Program-made: the position numbers and the translations under genes
Shown: piece by piece, positions 34,228-42,341 of the stretch
Layout of the letters: the number at the start of each line of letters is the position of its first letter
Position numbering within the stretch: position 1 is the stretch's first letter
Origin: Pacificimonas flava
Lineage (GTDB): Bacteria; Pseudomonadota; Alphaproteobacteria; Sphingomonadales; Sphingomonadaceae
NCBI RefSeq assembly: GCF_000342165.1
Contig: NZ_AMRV01000014.1
Location: 1 to 42,341, forward strand
DNA: 42,341 bases
Direction of reading: 5' to 3'
Notes under the pieces: generated by a model
What the model was told of the DNA's origin: nothing
Seen by the model: the letters and a program-made list of their open reading frames with translations, nothing else
Database searches by the model: none

Positions 34228-34884
34228 ATGGAAGCAACCTCCCCCATCGGCCCGCCCTGCGCAGGGCTGCGCATCGGCGATGCTGCGCCCAATTTCTCTG
34301 CCCGCAGCACGACCGGCCCGGTCGATCTGGCCAGCTATCGCGGACAATGGTTGATCCTGTTTTCCCATCCGGCGGACTTCACGCCGGTCTGCACGACCGA
34401 ATTCGTCGAACTTGCCAAGCGGAGCACCGAATTCGCCAAACGCGATTGCGCTCTGATGGCGCTGTCCGTGGACAGTCTGTTTTCGCACTTCGCCTGGTTG
34501 CGGCTGATACGGGATCGGTTCGATCTTGAGGTCCGCTTCCCCATTCTGGAAGATCCCACGCTGGTGATAGGCCGCGCCTATGGCATGGTCTCATCGCAGG
34601 ACAGCGACAGCGCGACCGTGCGCACCACCTTTTTCATCGATCCCGAAGGCATCATTCGTGCGATGACCTGCTATCCGGCCAATGTGGGACGATCGATCCC
34701 GGAGATGCTGCGCACGCTCGACGCTCTGCAGGCCGTTGACCAGAGCGGGGAACTCGCCCCGGCCAACTGGCAGGTTGGGGATCGGTTGCTGCATCCGGTG
34801 AGTTTCGATCTGGACGCAATCTATGCTGCCGACGATGCCTCCTCCTGGTTTCTACAGGAAGCCGACATGGAGAAAGGCCAGTGA
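34228..34884 (+). CDS. Peroxiredoxin (AhpC/TSA, 1-Cys Prx6-like)
   Basis: A 218-aa thiol peroxidase reducing H2O2, organic peroxides, or possibly inorganic persulfides. The peroxidatic motif SHPADFTPVCTTE places the active Cys at about residue 55. The long C-terminal extension and MTCYPANVGRSIPEMLRTLD mark the Prx6/archaeal-type group rather than the short AhpC. It is complete and starts at an ATG 76 nt from the divergent sulfur operon. It overlaps the following ArsR gene (GTGA at 34881-34884). Sharing a promoter region with persulfide enzymes points to co-regulation, and to protection from oxidised sulfur by-products. Confidence 0.93.
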   Translation: MEATSPIGPPCAGLRIGDAAPNFSARSTTGPVDLASYRGQWLILFSHPADFTPVCTTEFVELAKRSTEFAKRDCALMALSVDSLFSHFAWLRLIRDRFDLEVRFPILEDPTLVIGRAYGMVSSQDSDSATVRTTFFIDPEGIIRAMTCYPANVGRSIPEMLRTLDALQAVDQSGELAPANWQVGDRLLHPVSFDLDAIYAADDASSWFLQEADMEKGQ

Positions 34885-35219
34885 GCGATACGCCTCCGAT
34901 AGAGGAGCTGAAGGCGCTGGCGCATCCGATGCGCTTCGATATTCTCCGGGCGCTTGTTCGTGGCGAAAGAAATGTGGGTGAGATCGAGGACGCGACGGGG
35001 ATAGGACAGCCGTCGCTGTCCCAGCAGCTCGCCGTTCTGCGCAATGCCGGCCTCGTCGAAACTCGCAGGGAGGCCAAGCTGGTGTTCTACCGGCTCCGGC
35101 AAGAACAACTCAAGCGCCTGTCCGAGGCGATAGCAGGTCTAATCGACCTGCCGCCCCCCGCCGCGCCGAGGACGCGGCTCGTTTCCCCCGCCGCTGCCAA
35201 TTTCGCCAAGCTGACCTGA
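34881..35219 (+). CDS. ArsR/SmtB-family regulator (BigR/SqrR-like) lacking cysteines
   Basis: A 112-aa winged-helix repressor: LKALAHPMRFDILRAL, then NVGEIEDATGIGQPSLSQQL (recognition helix), AVLRNAGLVETRREAKLVFY (wing). The 'SLSQQLAVLR.AGLV.TRREAK' block is close to BigR/SqrR-type regulators that control SQR and persulfide dioxygenase genes. Those sense persulfide through two cysteines, but this protein contains no cysteine at all, and no metal-binding His/Cys motif either. So either it senses by another route or it is a constitutive repressor. Start GTG overlaps the peroxiredoxin stop. Confidence 0.9.
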   Translation: MSDTPPIEELKALAHPMRFDILRALVRGERNVGEIEDATGIGQPSLSQQLAVLRNAGLVETRREAKLVFYRLRQEQLKRLSEAIAGLIDLPPPAAPRTRLVSPAAANFAKLT

Positions 35220-35228
35220 CACCCGCTA

Positions 35229-35777
35229 TCAGTCCGAAATGACGGGCCACCCCTGCCGTTGCAGCAATACCAGGGTCGTTATCGCGGACAGGTCGACCGT
35301 GACCGCCGGGTTCACGGCATCCGGCACGATGTCATTCCCGGCAAGGGCTTGGCCGCAAACGTGAATGTCGACCCCGGCGCCTTGCAGTGCCGCGATCATT
35401 CCGGTGTTGGGATTGGCGGAGCCGAACCGCTCGCGATAGGCGGGATCGGCCAGCACCAGCGGCGTCGCCGGACCATGGATGATCACCTTCACGTCACCCG
35501 CCTCAGGAGTGTTCCCAGCCGAAGCCAGCAGGTTGAGATAGCGCGCCACCTTTTCGAGACTGCTATTGGCGCCGCCGGGGCCTTTGCCATCGGCGGAGAT
35601 TTCGAACAGCACCCGCATGTCGTCATCCGGCGCGGGCCGATTGGCGGTGTTGTCGAGCGGGGAGATCGCGCCATATTCGGCAATTGCCGGATGCCGTGCA
35701 TCCTGCGCCGCCGCCGGCATGGATGCGAGTAGTGTTGCCATTGCCATGCCGGCTGCAAGACCGATGCGATTGGTCAT
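35229..35777 (-). CDS. Periplasmic DsrE-family protein
   Basis: A 182-aa DsrE/DsrF-like protein with a Sec signal peptide (MTNRIGLAAGMAMATLLASM, cleavage after PAAAQ). The DsrE fold is marked by MRVLFEISADG, VKVIIHGPATPLVLADPAYR and DIHVCGQALAGNDI, where the lone Cys sits in the position used for sulfur binding in TusD/DsrE-type carriers. It would bind or carry sulfane sulfur in the periplasm. The ATG at 35775-35777 overlaps the DsbD stop (ATGA), making it the last gene of the thiol-redox operon. It ends close to the ArsR gene (convergent, 9 nt apart). Confidence 0.82.
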   Translation of the reverse strand: MTNRIGLAAGMAMATLLASMPAAAQDARHPAIAEYGAISPLDNTANRPAPDDDMRVLFEISADGKGPGGANSSLEKVARYLNLLASAGNTPEAGDVKVIIHGPATPLVLADPAYRERFGSANPNTGMIAALQGAGVDIHVCGQALAGNDIVPDAVNPAVTVDLSAITTLVLLQRQGWPVISD

Positions 35778-37950
35778 GCTGTGTCTCCTTCGGGCCCGGT
35801 GGCCTCTTCTACCAAGATCTCGCTGCTGAGCACTTGCGGCAATTCCTTGATAGGCTCTTCTGCCGGAGCAAACAGGTAATAGGGTATAGAATTGCGGCCA
35901 CGGCTTTCGAGAAAGCGGGTGATCGCGGGGTCGCCGCGCGTCCAGTCGCCCACCAGCGTGACCACGCCCCCATCGGCGAACGCCGCCTGTGTATCCGCCC
36001 GGTCGATTGCGACCCGCTCGTTCACCTGACAGACCAGGCACCAATCCGCCGTTAAGTCGACGAAGACAGGGGTGCCTTCCGCGCGCAGTTCCGCCAGCCG
36101 CGCCGCGCTGAAAGGTTCCGTGCCCGCATCCGCTTCACTCGCGGCAGCGGCAGGGGGCGGCAGGTCGATGGTCACCGCCAGCAGTACGGCCGCTGCAACC
36201 GGCGCGATGGCGAAGGCTGTACGCGATTCGCCGCCTTGCCGCTTGCCGACCCACCATAGGCCCAGTCCGGCCAGCGCCGCCAGCAACAGGCCTAGCGACA
36301 GCCCGTCCACGCCGCTCTGCCGCCCCAGCACCCAAGCGAGGCCAATGGCGGTCAGCAGCATGGGAACCGCAAGGATGCGGCGGAACGTATCCATCCATGC
36401 GCCGGGTTTGGGCAGCCAGCACTGGATGCGCGGTACGAAAGCAATCAGCAGGAAGGGCAGCGCCATGCCGAAGCCCAGACCGGCAAAGACGGCAAGCGCG
36501 GCCGGGGCCGGCAGCACCAGCGCCGCACCCAGCGCCACGCCCATAAAGGGGCCGCTGCAAGGCGTGGCGATCAGGGCCGCCAGCGCGCCGGTGCCGAAGG
36601 CACCAGCACCGCCCCGCTTCGCCAGCCAGGCGCCCGATAGGGACGGGCCGCGCAGTTCGAACAGGCCCGCCAGATTGAGCGCGATGGCCAGCGATAACAG
36701 CATCAGCAGCAGGATGATGCTAGGGTTCTGAAGCTGGAAGGACCAACCGATATCGTGGCCCAGCGCGCGAGCCGCGACCAACATGGCGCCCAGCGCCGTG
36801 GTCGTCGCCACGCTGCCGGCGAAATAGGCCACGCCCTCCACCCGTGCCGAGCGACTGTCTGCACCGGACTTTACAAGGCTCAAGGCCTTCAGCGACAGGA
36901 TCGGGAAGACACAGGGCATCAGATTGAGCAGCAACCCGCCCAATATCGCACCGGTGAGCGCCACCCATATCGCGCCGGTATCGTCGCCAGCGGCTGATGA
37001 AAGCGGCGCGGAAGATAAAGGCTCCGCAACGGCCTTGAGGGTGGCCGCTGCGGAGGAGTCTGCCGCAGGCGACGGGGGCGTCTCGGCATCGGCCACCGGG
37101 ATGGACGGAGGGGATCCACCGGCGGCAAGGGCATAGCTGCGGCGGCCATCGGCAAAGACGCCGCGAAAGGGGCCCGGCGCGGAATCGGCGGATGCAAGAC
37201 GGTGATTTGCCATCCATCATCGGTCCGCGCGATGTGCTGGGGGGAAGACGCAGTGAACCAGCCATCTTCGGCAGGATACAGCCGGGCGGACGATGCGGTG
37301 ACATCGCGGACGCCCGTGACGGTGAAGCGCCAGTCCGGCCCGTCCCGTGCCACATCGGCTTGCGCAGCGCCGGCCTGGGGCAAGGCCGCTTCGGCGGCGT
37401 GAAACAGGCTGGCGCTGGCGGAATCGGCGCTGCCATCGCCCGCCGTCAGTTGCAGGGCGAGAGATGCACGCTCAGGCACGCACAGCGTGTCGGAACAGGC
37501 GAGCCAGGACATATCAACGCGCAGCGGCAGGGCCGCGCCCGGTGCGATATCGTCATCCAGGGTCAGGTCGGCCAGCAGCGTGTAGGCGCCCTTGTGGACA
37601 TAGCTCGCCAGACCCGCCAGTTCGAGCAGCGCGGGCGCGGGATGGCGCAGCGCGCCGACCTCTACACCGTTGGGCAGCGTCCAGTCGGCCTCTGCCGGAA
37701 GGCCGCTATCGCCCGGATTGCTCCAATAGCCATGCCAACCGGATTCGGGCGCCATGCGGATGGCGATGCGCGTCGTCGTACCGGGCCGGGGCGCTGCGCT
37801 TTCGGCATGGATCGATGCATCGATATGCGCAGCCTGCGCGGCGGCCGGGGCGGAGATCACACCCGGCAGCGCCGCCAGCAAGATCAGGAGAGCTGCACCA
37901 CAGCGGCCAAGGAAAGCCCGGCTCGACAACGCGCGAAGTTGTGCGGTCAT
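35774..37950 (-). pseudogene. dsbD: DsbD-like thiol:disulfide interchange protein, single frameshift
   Basis: Two overlapping frames together give one full DsbD of about 725 residues. The first frame (from ATG 37950) has a signal peptide and the N-terminal domain with WLACSDTLCVPERASLALQL. It goes off frame after DDGWQITV near 37200-37210. The second frame picks up at PFRGVFADGRRSYALAAGG and carries the membrane core (LLLNLMPCVFPILSLKALSL and ALIATPCSGPFMGVALGAAL, each with its Cys-Pro) and the C-terminal thioredoxin domain DLTADWCLVCQVNER. It would carry electrons from cytoplasmic thioredoxin to periplasmic partners. The total 2177 nt is not a multiple of three. One indel in an otherwise intact gene may be recent decay or a sequencing error. 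Coupled by ATGA on both sides. Confidence 0.85.
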
Positions 37951-38627
37951 TGCACGCCCACCCCTTCGGGATCGGTGCGGGCCATGGCAACCGCCTCATG
38001 CAGGCCGTCTGTGTCGATAGCGCCGGGGATCAGATAGGGGCCAACCAGCAAACCCGGCGTTCCCTGAAGGCTCAGCATGGCTGCATATTGGGCATTGCGG
38101 CGCAGCGCGCCGTCAATCTCCTCCTCATGCGTGGTAAGGTCGGACTGCAATTGCGCCCAGTCCACGCCGGCCTTGTCGGCGGCGGCGCGAATGCTTTGCG
38201 AATTGACACGACCGGATATTGTCATCAGCGCATCGTTGAATTCTGCATGCTTGCCTTGCCATGTGGAGGCGATGCCCGCGCGCGCGGCCTCCTCCGATGC
38301 CGCGCCGAAGACTGGCCAGTCACGATAGACCAGCTTCACCTTTGGGTCTTTGGCCATCAGCGATTCCAGTGTGGGATGCAGCTTACGGCAGAACGGGCAC
38401 TGGTAATCGGCGAAGACCACCACGGTGACGTCATAGTTTTGCGGTGCAATTGTGGGCGCAACGGGATCGTTCTGGATCTGGAAGCGGACGCGCAGCGCCT
38501 TTTCATCAGAGGTGTCGCCGGAGGATGATTGAGCCTGCACCGGATCGTTTTGACCGCTCCACACCGCCAAGCCGCCAGCCAGCAAGGCAGCCATGCCGAT
38601 ACCCGCAAATATGGGGAGTTTCTTCAT
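37947..38627 (-). CDS. DsbA-family periplasmic thiol-disulfide oxidoreductase
   Basis: A 226-aa protein with an N-terminal membrane anchor or signal (MKKLPIFAGIGMAALLAGGL) and a DsbA-like thioredoxin fold. It has FADYQCPFCRKLHPT at about residue 71 (CPFC active site) and the cis-proline loop LQGTPGLLVG. It is of the DsbA/BdbD or ScsC/DsbG-like group that forms or corrects disulfides. The ATG at 38625-38627 is preceded by AGGAG and lies 1 nt after the TlpA-like gene stop. An in-frame upstream extension is coding only for that neighbour in another frame. Coupled to DsbD by ATGA. Confidence 0.9.
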   Translation of the reverse strand: MKKLPIFAGIGMAALLAGGLAVWSGQNDPVQAQSSSGDTSDEKALRVRFQIQNDPVAPTIAPQNYDVTVVVFADYQCPFCRKLHPTLESLMAKDPKVKLVYRDWPVFGAASEEAARAGIASTWQGKHAEFNDALMTISGRVNSQSIRAAADKAGVDWAQLQSDLTTHEEEIDGALRRNAQYAAMLSLQGTPGLLVGPYLIPGAIDTDGLHEAVAMARTDPEGVGVQ

Positions 38628-38628
38628 T

Positions 38629-39426
38629 TCATTGGCTCCTATGCAGATCGCGAATGGCGGAGGTGAGTGCAGCGCGGGAAATTTCACCGGCATGGATGTC
38701 GACGATGTCGCCCGCCGGGTTGACAAACAGAGTAGTAGGGAGCGCTGGCGAGGCTATTGCCTGGCCTAGCGTGGCGTCTGGGTCGGCCAGGATGGAGTTG
38801 CCGGCCAAGCCCTGCTGCATCAGGAAGGCGCGAATTGTCTCTTGGTCCTCCCCTTGATTGGCGAGCAGCACAGGAATTTCGGCTTCGTGCGCCACCTCGA
38901 TCAGCATCGGCATTTCCCGGCGGCAGGGCGGGCACCACGTGGCCCACAAATTGACCACCATCGGTTCTCCCGCCGCGCCAAGTTTGGTTTTCGTGCCTTG
39001 AAGGTTGGCAAGAGCGAGTTGCGGCATGGGGCGGCGGTCAGGCGCCAGCAAGCCTGCTGCCCCGGCATGAGCCAGCGCGATGATCGACAGCGTAGCCAGC
39101 ATCGTCATGCCAACGGGCTTGCGACCCAGCATCATGATGATCGTGATCGCTGCGGCCACCAGCCCCGGCCAAGGTGAAAAGCCGCCCTGCCAGATCGCGA
39201 GCATGCTCCACGGATCGACCAAGAAGGCATCCAAATTGGCAAGGATATAGCCGACCCGCGCCGCCACCACGCCGATCAACACGGTAATCCAACTCGCACG
39301 TGCCGCGCCGCTGTCGATGCGTGTGGCGATAATCCCGGCAATGGCCACGAACGCCCAGATGGCACTCACCGTCAATGCGCGGTCGGTCGCTATGGCGAGG
39401 GGGCCGATCTGCAAAATACCGTCCAT
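38629..39426 (-). CDS. LGT-like membrane domain fused to TlpA-type thioredoxin
   Basis: A 265-aa fusion. The first ~125 residues have four hydrophobic helices and segments such as LIGVVAARVGYILANLDAFL and SMLAIWQGGFSPWPGLVAAA, which resemble a stripped prolipoprotein diacylglyceryl transferase (R-x-G-Y...N...IW.GG.S). Catalytic Lgt residues were not recognised, so it probably serves as an anchor. The rest is a TlpA/ResA-like periplasmic thioredoxin domain, with VVNLWATWCPPCRREMPML at about 153 (WCPPC) and the cis-proline segment ALPTTLFVNPAGDIVDIHAG. It would reduce periplasmic disulfides with electrons from DsbD. It is first in the operon, divergent from the response regulator. Confidence 0.85.
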   Translation of the reverse strand: MDGILQIGPLAIATDRALTVSAIWAFVAIAGIIATRIDSGAARASWITVLIGVVAARVGYILANLDAFLVDPWSMLAIWQGGFSPWPGLVAAAITIIMMLGRKPVGMTMLATLSIIALAHAGAAGLLAPDRRPMPQLALANLQGTKTKLGAAGEPMVVNLWATWCPPCRREMPMLIEVAHEAEIPVLLANQGEDQETIRAFLMQQGLAGNSILADPDATLGQAIASPALPTTLFVNPAGDIVDIHAGEISRAALTSAIRDLHRSQ

Positions 39427-39449
39427 TGCGCAGGTTCTCTGCCGCCAAG

Positions 39450-39488
39450 CTTAAGGCAGGCTTATCGCTGCCATAAGCCAGCGATAAG
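39450..39488. promoter_or_regulatory. Tandem/inverted operator in the dsb-RR divergent promoter
   Basis: Four 6-mers at 11-nt steps: CTTAAG (39450), CTTATC (39461), CATAAG (39472), GATAAG (39483). Within it CTTATCGCTG (39461-39470) and CAGCGATAAG (39479-39488) are a perfect 10-bp inverted repeat. The CTTAAG-N5-CTTATC part looks like the direct-repeat boxes of QseB/PmrA-type OmpR-family regulators. It lies between the TlpA-like and response-regulator starts. Confidence 0.55.
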
Positions 39489-39510
39489 GTGGCGCGGGAA
39501 AGGAACCGCG

Positions 39511-40179
39511 ATGCGAATTTTGCTGGTCGAGGATGATGAGGTGCTGAGCGATGGCATCGTGGCGGGGCTCGGTCTCGACGGCTTTCAAGTGGACGCGGTT
39601 GCTACGCTAGCAGATGCGCGCGCAGCAAATACCGGCGATCATGCCGGCATCGTGCTCGACATCGGCCTGCCCGATGGCTTCGGGCTGGATCTGCTGGCGG
39701 AATGGCGCAGACGTGGCATGGAAGTGCCGGTGCTGCTGCTGACCGCACGCAACATGGTCAGCGACCGCGTAAATGGGCTGGATCTCGGGGCCGACGATTA
39801 TCTCGGCAAACCCTTCGACCTCACGGAGCTGTCAGCCCGGCTGCGCGCCATCCTCCGCCGGGCCAGCGGTCGGGCCAGCGGCGATCTGCAGCTGGGCGCG
39901 TTGACCATTAGCGAAGCACGTCGCAGCGTCGCTTTGGATGGCGCGGAGGTGGCGGTGTCGAGGCGGGAATTCGCCATTCTTCACGCTCTCGCCGAACGGC
40001 CCGGCCATGTTTTATCACGGAGCCAGCTGGAAGACCGCATCTATGGCTGGCAGGAAGAGGTCGAGAGCAACGCCATAGAAGTGCATATTCACAAACTTCG
40101 CGTCAAGCTGGGGCGCACGCGGATCGAAACGGTGCGCGGCGAAGGCTATCGTATCGCCGTTGTGAGGAACAGGTCGTGA
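39511..40179 (+). CDS. OmpR-family response regulator (QseB/PmrA-like)
   Basis: A 222-aa two-domain regulator. The receiver has acidic residues LLVEDDEVLS at the N-terminus, the phosphoacceptor Asp at about residue 50 in IVLDIGLPDGFGLDLL, and the Lys at about 102 in DDYLGKPFDLTE. The C-terminal winged helix matches OmpR/PhoB (VAVSRREFAILHALAERPGH, then AIEVHIHKLRVKLGRTRIET). AAGGA precedes the ATG. It overlaps the sensor-kinase gene (GTGA). It probably binds the operator just upstream and controls itself and the divergent thiol-redox operon (inference). Confidence 0.95.
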   Translation: MRILLVEDDEVLSDGIVAGLGLDGFQVDAVATLADARAANTGDHAGIVLDIGLPDGFGLDLLAEWRRRGMEVPVLLLTARNMVSDRVNGLDLGADDYLGKPFDLTELSARLRAILRRASGRASGDLQLGALTISEARRSVALDGAEVAVSRREFAILHALAERPGHVLSRSQLEDRIYGWQEEVESNAIEVHIHKLRVKLGRTRIETVRGEGYRIAVVRNRS

Positions 40180-41519
40180 AGTCGCTGCGCTTTCGTCTGT
40201 TCGCGCTCGTGGCCGGAGTTACGATGCTGGTCTGGGCCGGCGCAGCTGCTTGGACGGCGTTTTCAACTCGCTCCGAGGTCGAACGGGTGCTTGATCGCCG
40301 ACTGGTGGAAGCCGCGCGCATGGTTGCAGCACTAGATGTTCCCCCGAGCGGTCCGGTCCGGCGGCCGGGGCCGGCACCCTATTCGCGGCAATTGTCCTGC
40401 CAGATTTGGTCACTAGACGGCACCCTGGTAGGGCAATCAGCGGGTGCTCCAAATGCGCCGCTGGGCGGCGGATCAGCCGGCTTTTCCGAACGACAAATCG
40501 GTGAGCAATTGTGGCGCGTATACACCCTTGTCGATAAGGCGCGCGGGATCCGCGTGATGGTGGGGGATAATCTTGAAGTCCGCCGCCACCTAGTGCGCGA
40601 CTTGATGATGGGACTGTTGCTGCCAGCGGCGATCGGGCTCGCCATTCTGGCGATTTTTTTATGGCTGGGGGTGCGCGGCGGGCTAGCACCGCTGGGACGC
40701 ATCACGAGAGCACTTGACGCCCGTTCGCCCGGCACTTTGGCTCCGCTCGCCGTGCAGCCTGTGCCAGAAGAACTTACCCCGATGGTGCGAGCGATGGATG
40801 GGCTGCTGGCGCGGCTGGAAGCGGCGCGACAGGCGGAACGAGATTTCGTCGCCAACGCTGCGCACGAGCTGCAGACGCCTCTGGCAGGTCTGAAGACCCA
40901 GGCCGAAGTCGCTCGCCGGGCCTCAAACGCCAAGATGCGAAATCATGCGCTGGAAAGAATCGAATGCTCGGTCAATCGCACCAGTCGCTTGGTACGGCAG
41001 CTTCTGGATCTTGCCCGGCAGGAGGAACGGGAAGCCGAAGTAAGGCATCAGTCTTTCGCTTTTTTGGCCGACGTGGTGGGTGAGATAGAACGTGAGTATG
41101 GTACGCTGGCCCAAAATGCCGGCCGTCCGATCCAATCATGTTGCGCATTGAGCAACGTGATGATCGAGATCGACCGCGAGGCTCTGATACTGGCGCTCGG
41201 TAATTTGGTTGAGAACGCCCTCCGGCATGGCGACAAAGGGCCAGTCCAGATCAAATGCGCTTTAGGGGGTGATGTCACGCTCAGCGTCGTGGATTTCGGC
41301 GCTGGGGTTGCAGACATGGACCTGCCGCGGATACGTCGGCGTTTCGAACGTGGGCGCGGCGATGCCCGCGGCGGCACGGGGCTCGGCCTGTCCATTGTGG
41401 AAGCGGCAATAGCACCGTTCGGCGGCATCCTGGAATTTCAACGGTCGGCCCAAGGTTTTGCTTCCGTGCTGCGCTTCCCTTCAGACCGTGTAACGCTCGT
41501 ACGCGTTGATGATGACTGA
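40176..41519 (+). CDS. Sensor histidine kinase
   Basis: A 447-aa inner-membrane kinase partner of the preceding regulator. Two membrane helices (ALVAGVTMLVWAGAAAWTAF at the N-terminus and LLLPAAIGLAILAIFLWLGV at about 145-165) bracket a periplasmic sensor of ~120 residues. This is followed by a HAMP-like linker, the H-box NAAHELQTPLAGLKTQAEVA (His at about 230), N-box LGNLVENALRHGDKG, G1 VVDFGAGVAD and G2 GGTGLGLSIVEA. The H-box reads HELQTPL instead of HELRTPL. The GTG start overlaps the regulator stop (GTGA). The sensor type resembles the 2CSK_N group of QseC/TctE-like kinases. The signal is unknown; the divergent dsb operon suggests an envelope redox or metal signal. Confidence 0.93.
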   Translation: MKSLRFRLFALVAGVTMLVWAGAAAWTAFSTRSEVERVLDRRLVEAARMVAALDVPPSGPVRRPGPAPYSRQLSCQIWSLDGTLVGQSAGAPNAPLGGGSAGFSERQIGEQLWRVYTLVDKARGIRVMVGDNLEVRRHLVRDLMMGLLLPAAIGLAILAIFLWLGVRGGLAPLGRITRALDARSPGTLAPLAVQPVPEELTPMVRAMDGLLARLEAARQAERDFVANAAHELQTPLAGLKTQAEVARRASNAKMRNHALERIECSVNRTSRLVRQLLDLARQEEREAEVRHQSFAFLADVVGEIEREYGTLAQNAGRPIQSCCALSNVMIEIDREALILALGNLVENALRHGDKGPVQIKCALGGDVTLSVVDFGAGVADMDLPRIRRRFERGRGDARGGTGLGLSIVEAAIAPFGGILEFQRSAQGFASVLRFPSDRVTLVRVDDD

Positions 41520-41639
41520 CACCGGTCCGAGCGCACCCGCCTGCGTGGTTACGTCGTCTCCTATGCGTAAACCTGTTCGCTGCACTCTTCCATTAGGTTG
41601 GCCTGGACCAGGAACAATCTCGATGTCTGGTCCAACGCA

Positions 41640-42330
41640 TAGAGAGTAAAGAGATCAAGCAAGCCTTACCCGCCGAAATGAAGCTCGGCTTTACTTGGGC
41701 GATTGCCCAGCTCGGGCCCGCTGAGATCGAGCCCGAGTGGTATAGTGACAAGCGCCTGCCCGATCTGTTCTCCGACTAACTCTCTCAGGGGCACGAAACA
41801 TTCATCGAGATTACCGCCCTGTCCAACGCGGTGCTGCCGGCGGATGGAGGCATGCGCAATGGGTCGCGCAAGCTGTCTTCGGAAGCCGACCCCGGCATCG
41901 ATGCCGTCGCGATTGTCACGCCGAACCGAGGAAGCTCAGGCCCAATGGGCTACCGCGATACGATCGGGTAGAAGATCGGACTATGCTGCCGTCCGGGCGT
42001 CGAAATCGACCCTGCCGCGTTCGAGCGTCTCGCTGCGACCTTGCCCCGACTTCAGCGCGGAGGGTATCAAAGTAGACAGCTGCACGAGCAATCTGTCTTC
42101 GCGCCTACCGCGAAGAGAAGATATTTGAGCACTAATGTCTCTTGGCGAAAGGGCGAAAAGTCGGAGATCAAGTTCTCCGCCCGCGCATTTCTCGATCTTC
42201 TCGCCGGCCGGATCACGCCCAAACAGGGAAACGGATCTTTGATTCATCGGCCAGCAATGTGGTCAAAGCAAATCTCGATCGCGGCGAGACCTTCGCCGAT
42301 CTTCGTCTCGAAGCTGGGGCCCGATGCTGA
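41640..42330 (+). pseudogene. Decayed gene of unknown family
   Basis: After about 120 non-coding nt, a reading frame gives EIKQALPAEMKLGFTWAIAQ, then EPEWYSDKRLPDLFSD, an in-frame TAA near 41778, and LSQGHETFIEITALSNAVLP followed by GGMRNGSRKLSSEADP. Later pieces in two other frames read GEKSEIKFSARAFLDLLAGR and then RIFDSSASNVVKANLDRGET followed by FADLRLEAGAR before a TGA near 42330. The segments look like one former protein of about 230 residues or more, with a stop and at least two frameshifts. I do not recognise the family. It may continue past the right edge. Confidence 0.5.
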
Positions 42331-42341
42331 CGATGACCATA

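Noticed and set aside
1-42341. CRISPR arrays, rRNA and tRNA genes
   Set aside because: No regular repeat-spacer pattern, and no recognisable rRNA or tRNA sequence on either strand by eye.

Overview
The window looks like high-GC alphaproteobacterial DNA, most likely from Sphingomonadales (Sphingomonadaceae or Erythrobacteraceae). This is inferred from the mix of a NodT-type RND pump, a type II SQR cluster, a DsbD/TlpA/DsrE cluster, dense ATGA/GTGA start-stop overlaps, and degenerate intergenic repeats of a kind I associate with sphingomonads. No rRNA, tRNA or CRISPR array was seen.

Left part (1-6.7 kb) is an accessory, decaying region. It holds the end of a MobC-like gene coupled to a relaxase, an S41 peptidase pseudogene, an ApeA-like HEPN protein (candidate abortive-infection nuclease), an intact class I nitronate monooxygenase bracketed by a direct repeat, and the broken remains of a two-gene oxidoreductase operon. 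From 6.7 to 12.3 kb there is a flippase-HIT pair on the plus strand. It converges on a minus-strand operon of ECF sigma factor, anti-sigma factor, GMC oxidoreductase and sugar-nucleotidyltransferase-like protein, all joined by short overlaps. This looks like a regulated envelope-glycan or lipid module of unknown product.

The most interesting unit is 12.9-21.2 kb. It is a four-gene, fully overlapping minus-strand operon: a TM0106-type RecB-like nuclease/exonuclease/SF1 helicase (1135 aa), a DUF4268 protein, a very large McrB-type AAA+ NTPase with a PUA/EVE-like reader inserted between Walker A and Walker B, and McrC (PD-(D/E)xK nuclease). It reads as an expanded type IV (modified-DNA) defence system. 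A small unknown gene is divergent from it, and copies of the same short repeat lie outside both ends.

The right part (22.2-41.5 kb) is better preserved. It begins with an RND-MFP-OMF efflux operon preceded by a strong dyad that covers a Shine-Dalgarno sequence. Next is a reactive-sulfur cluster: methyltransferase, CstB-like MBL-rhodanese protein, TauE exporter, phosphatase-like/SQR fusion, two YeeE-family halves, an ETHE1-like persulfide dioxygenase, then a divergent peroxiredoxin and an ArsR regulator with no cysteine. Then comes a periplasmic thiol-redox operon (LGT-like/TlpA fusion, DsbA, frameshifted DsbD, DsrE). It is divergent from an OmpR-type two-component system across a promoter carrying a clear tandem/inverted operator. 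The last 0.7 kb is a decayed gene of unknown family.
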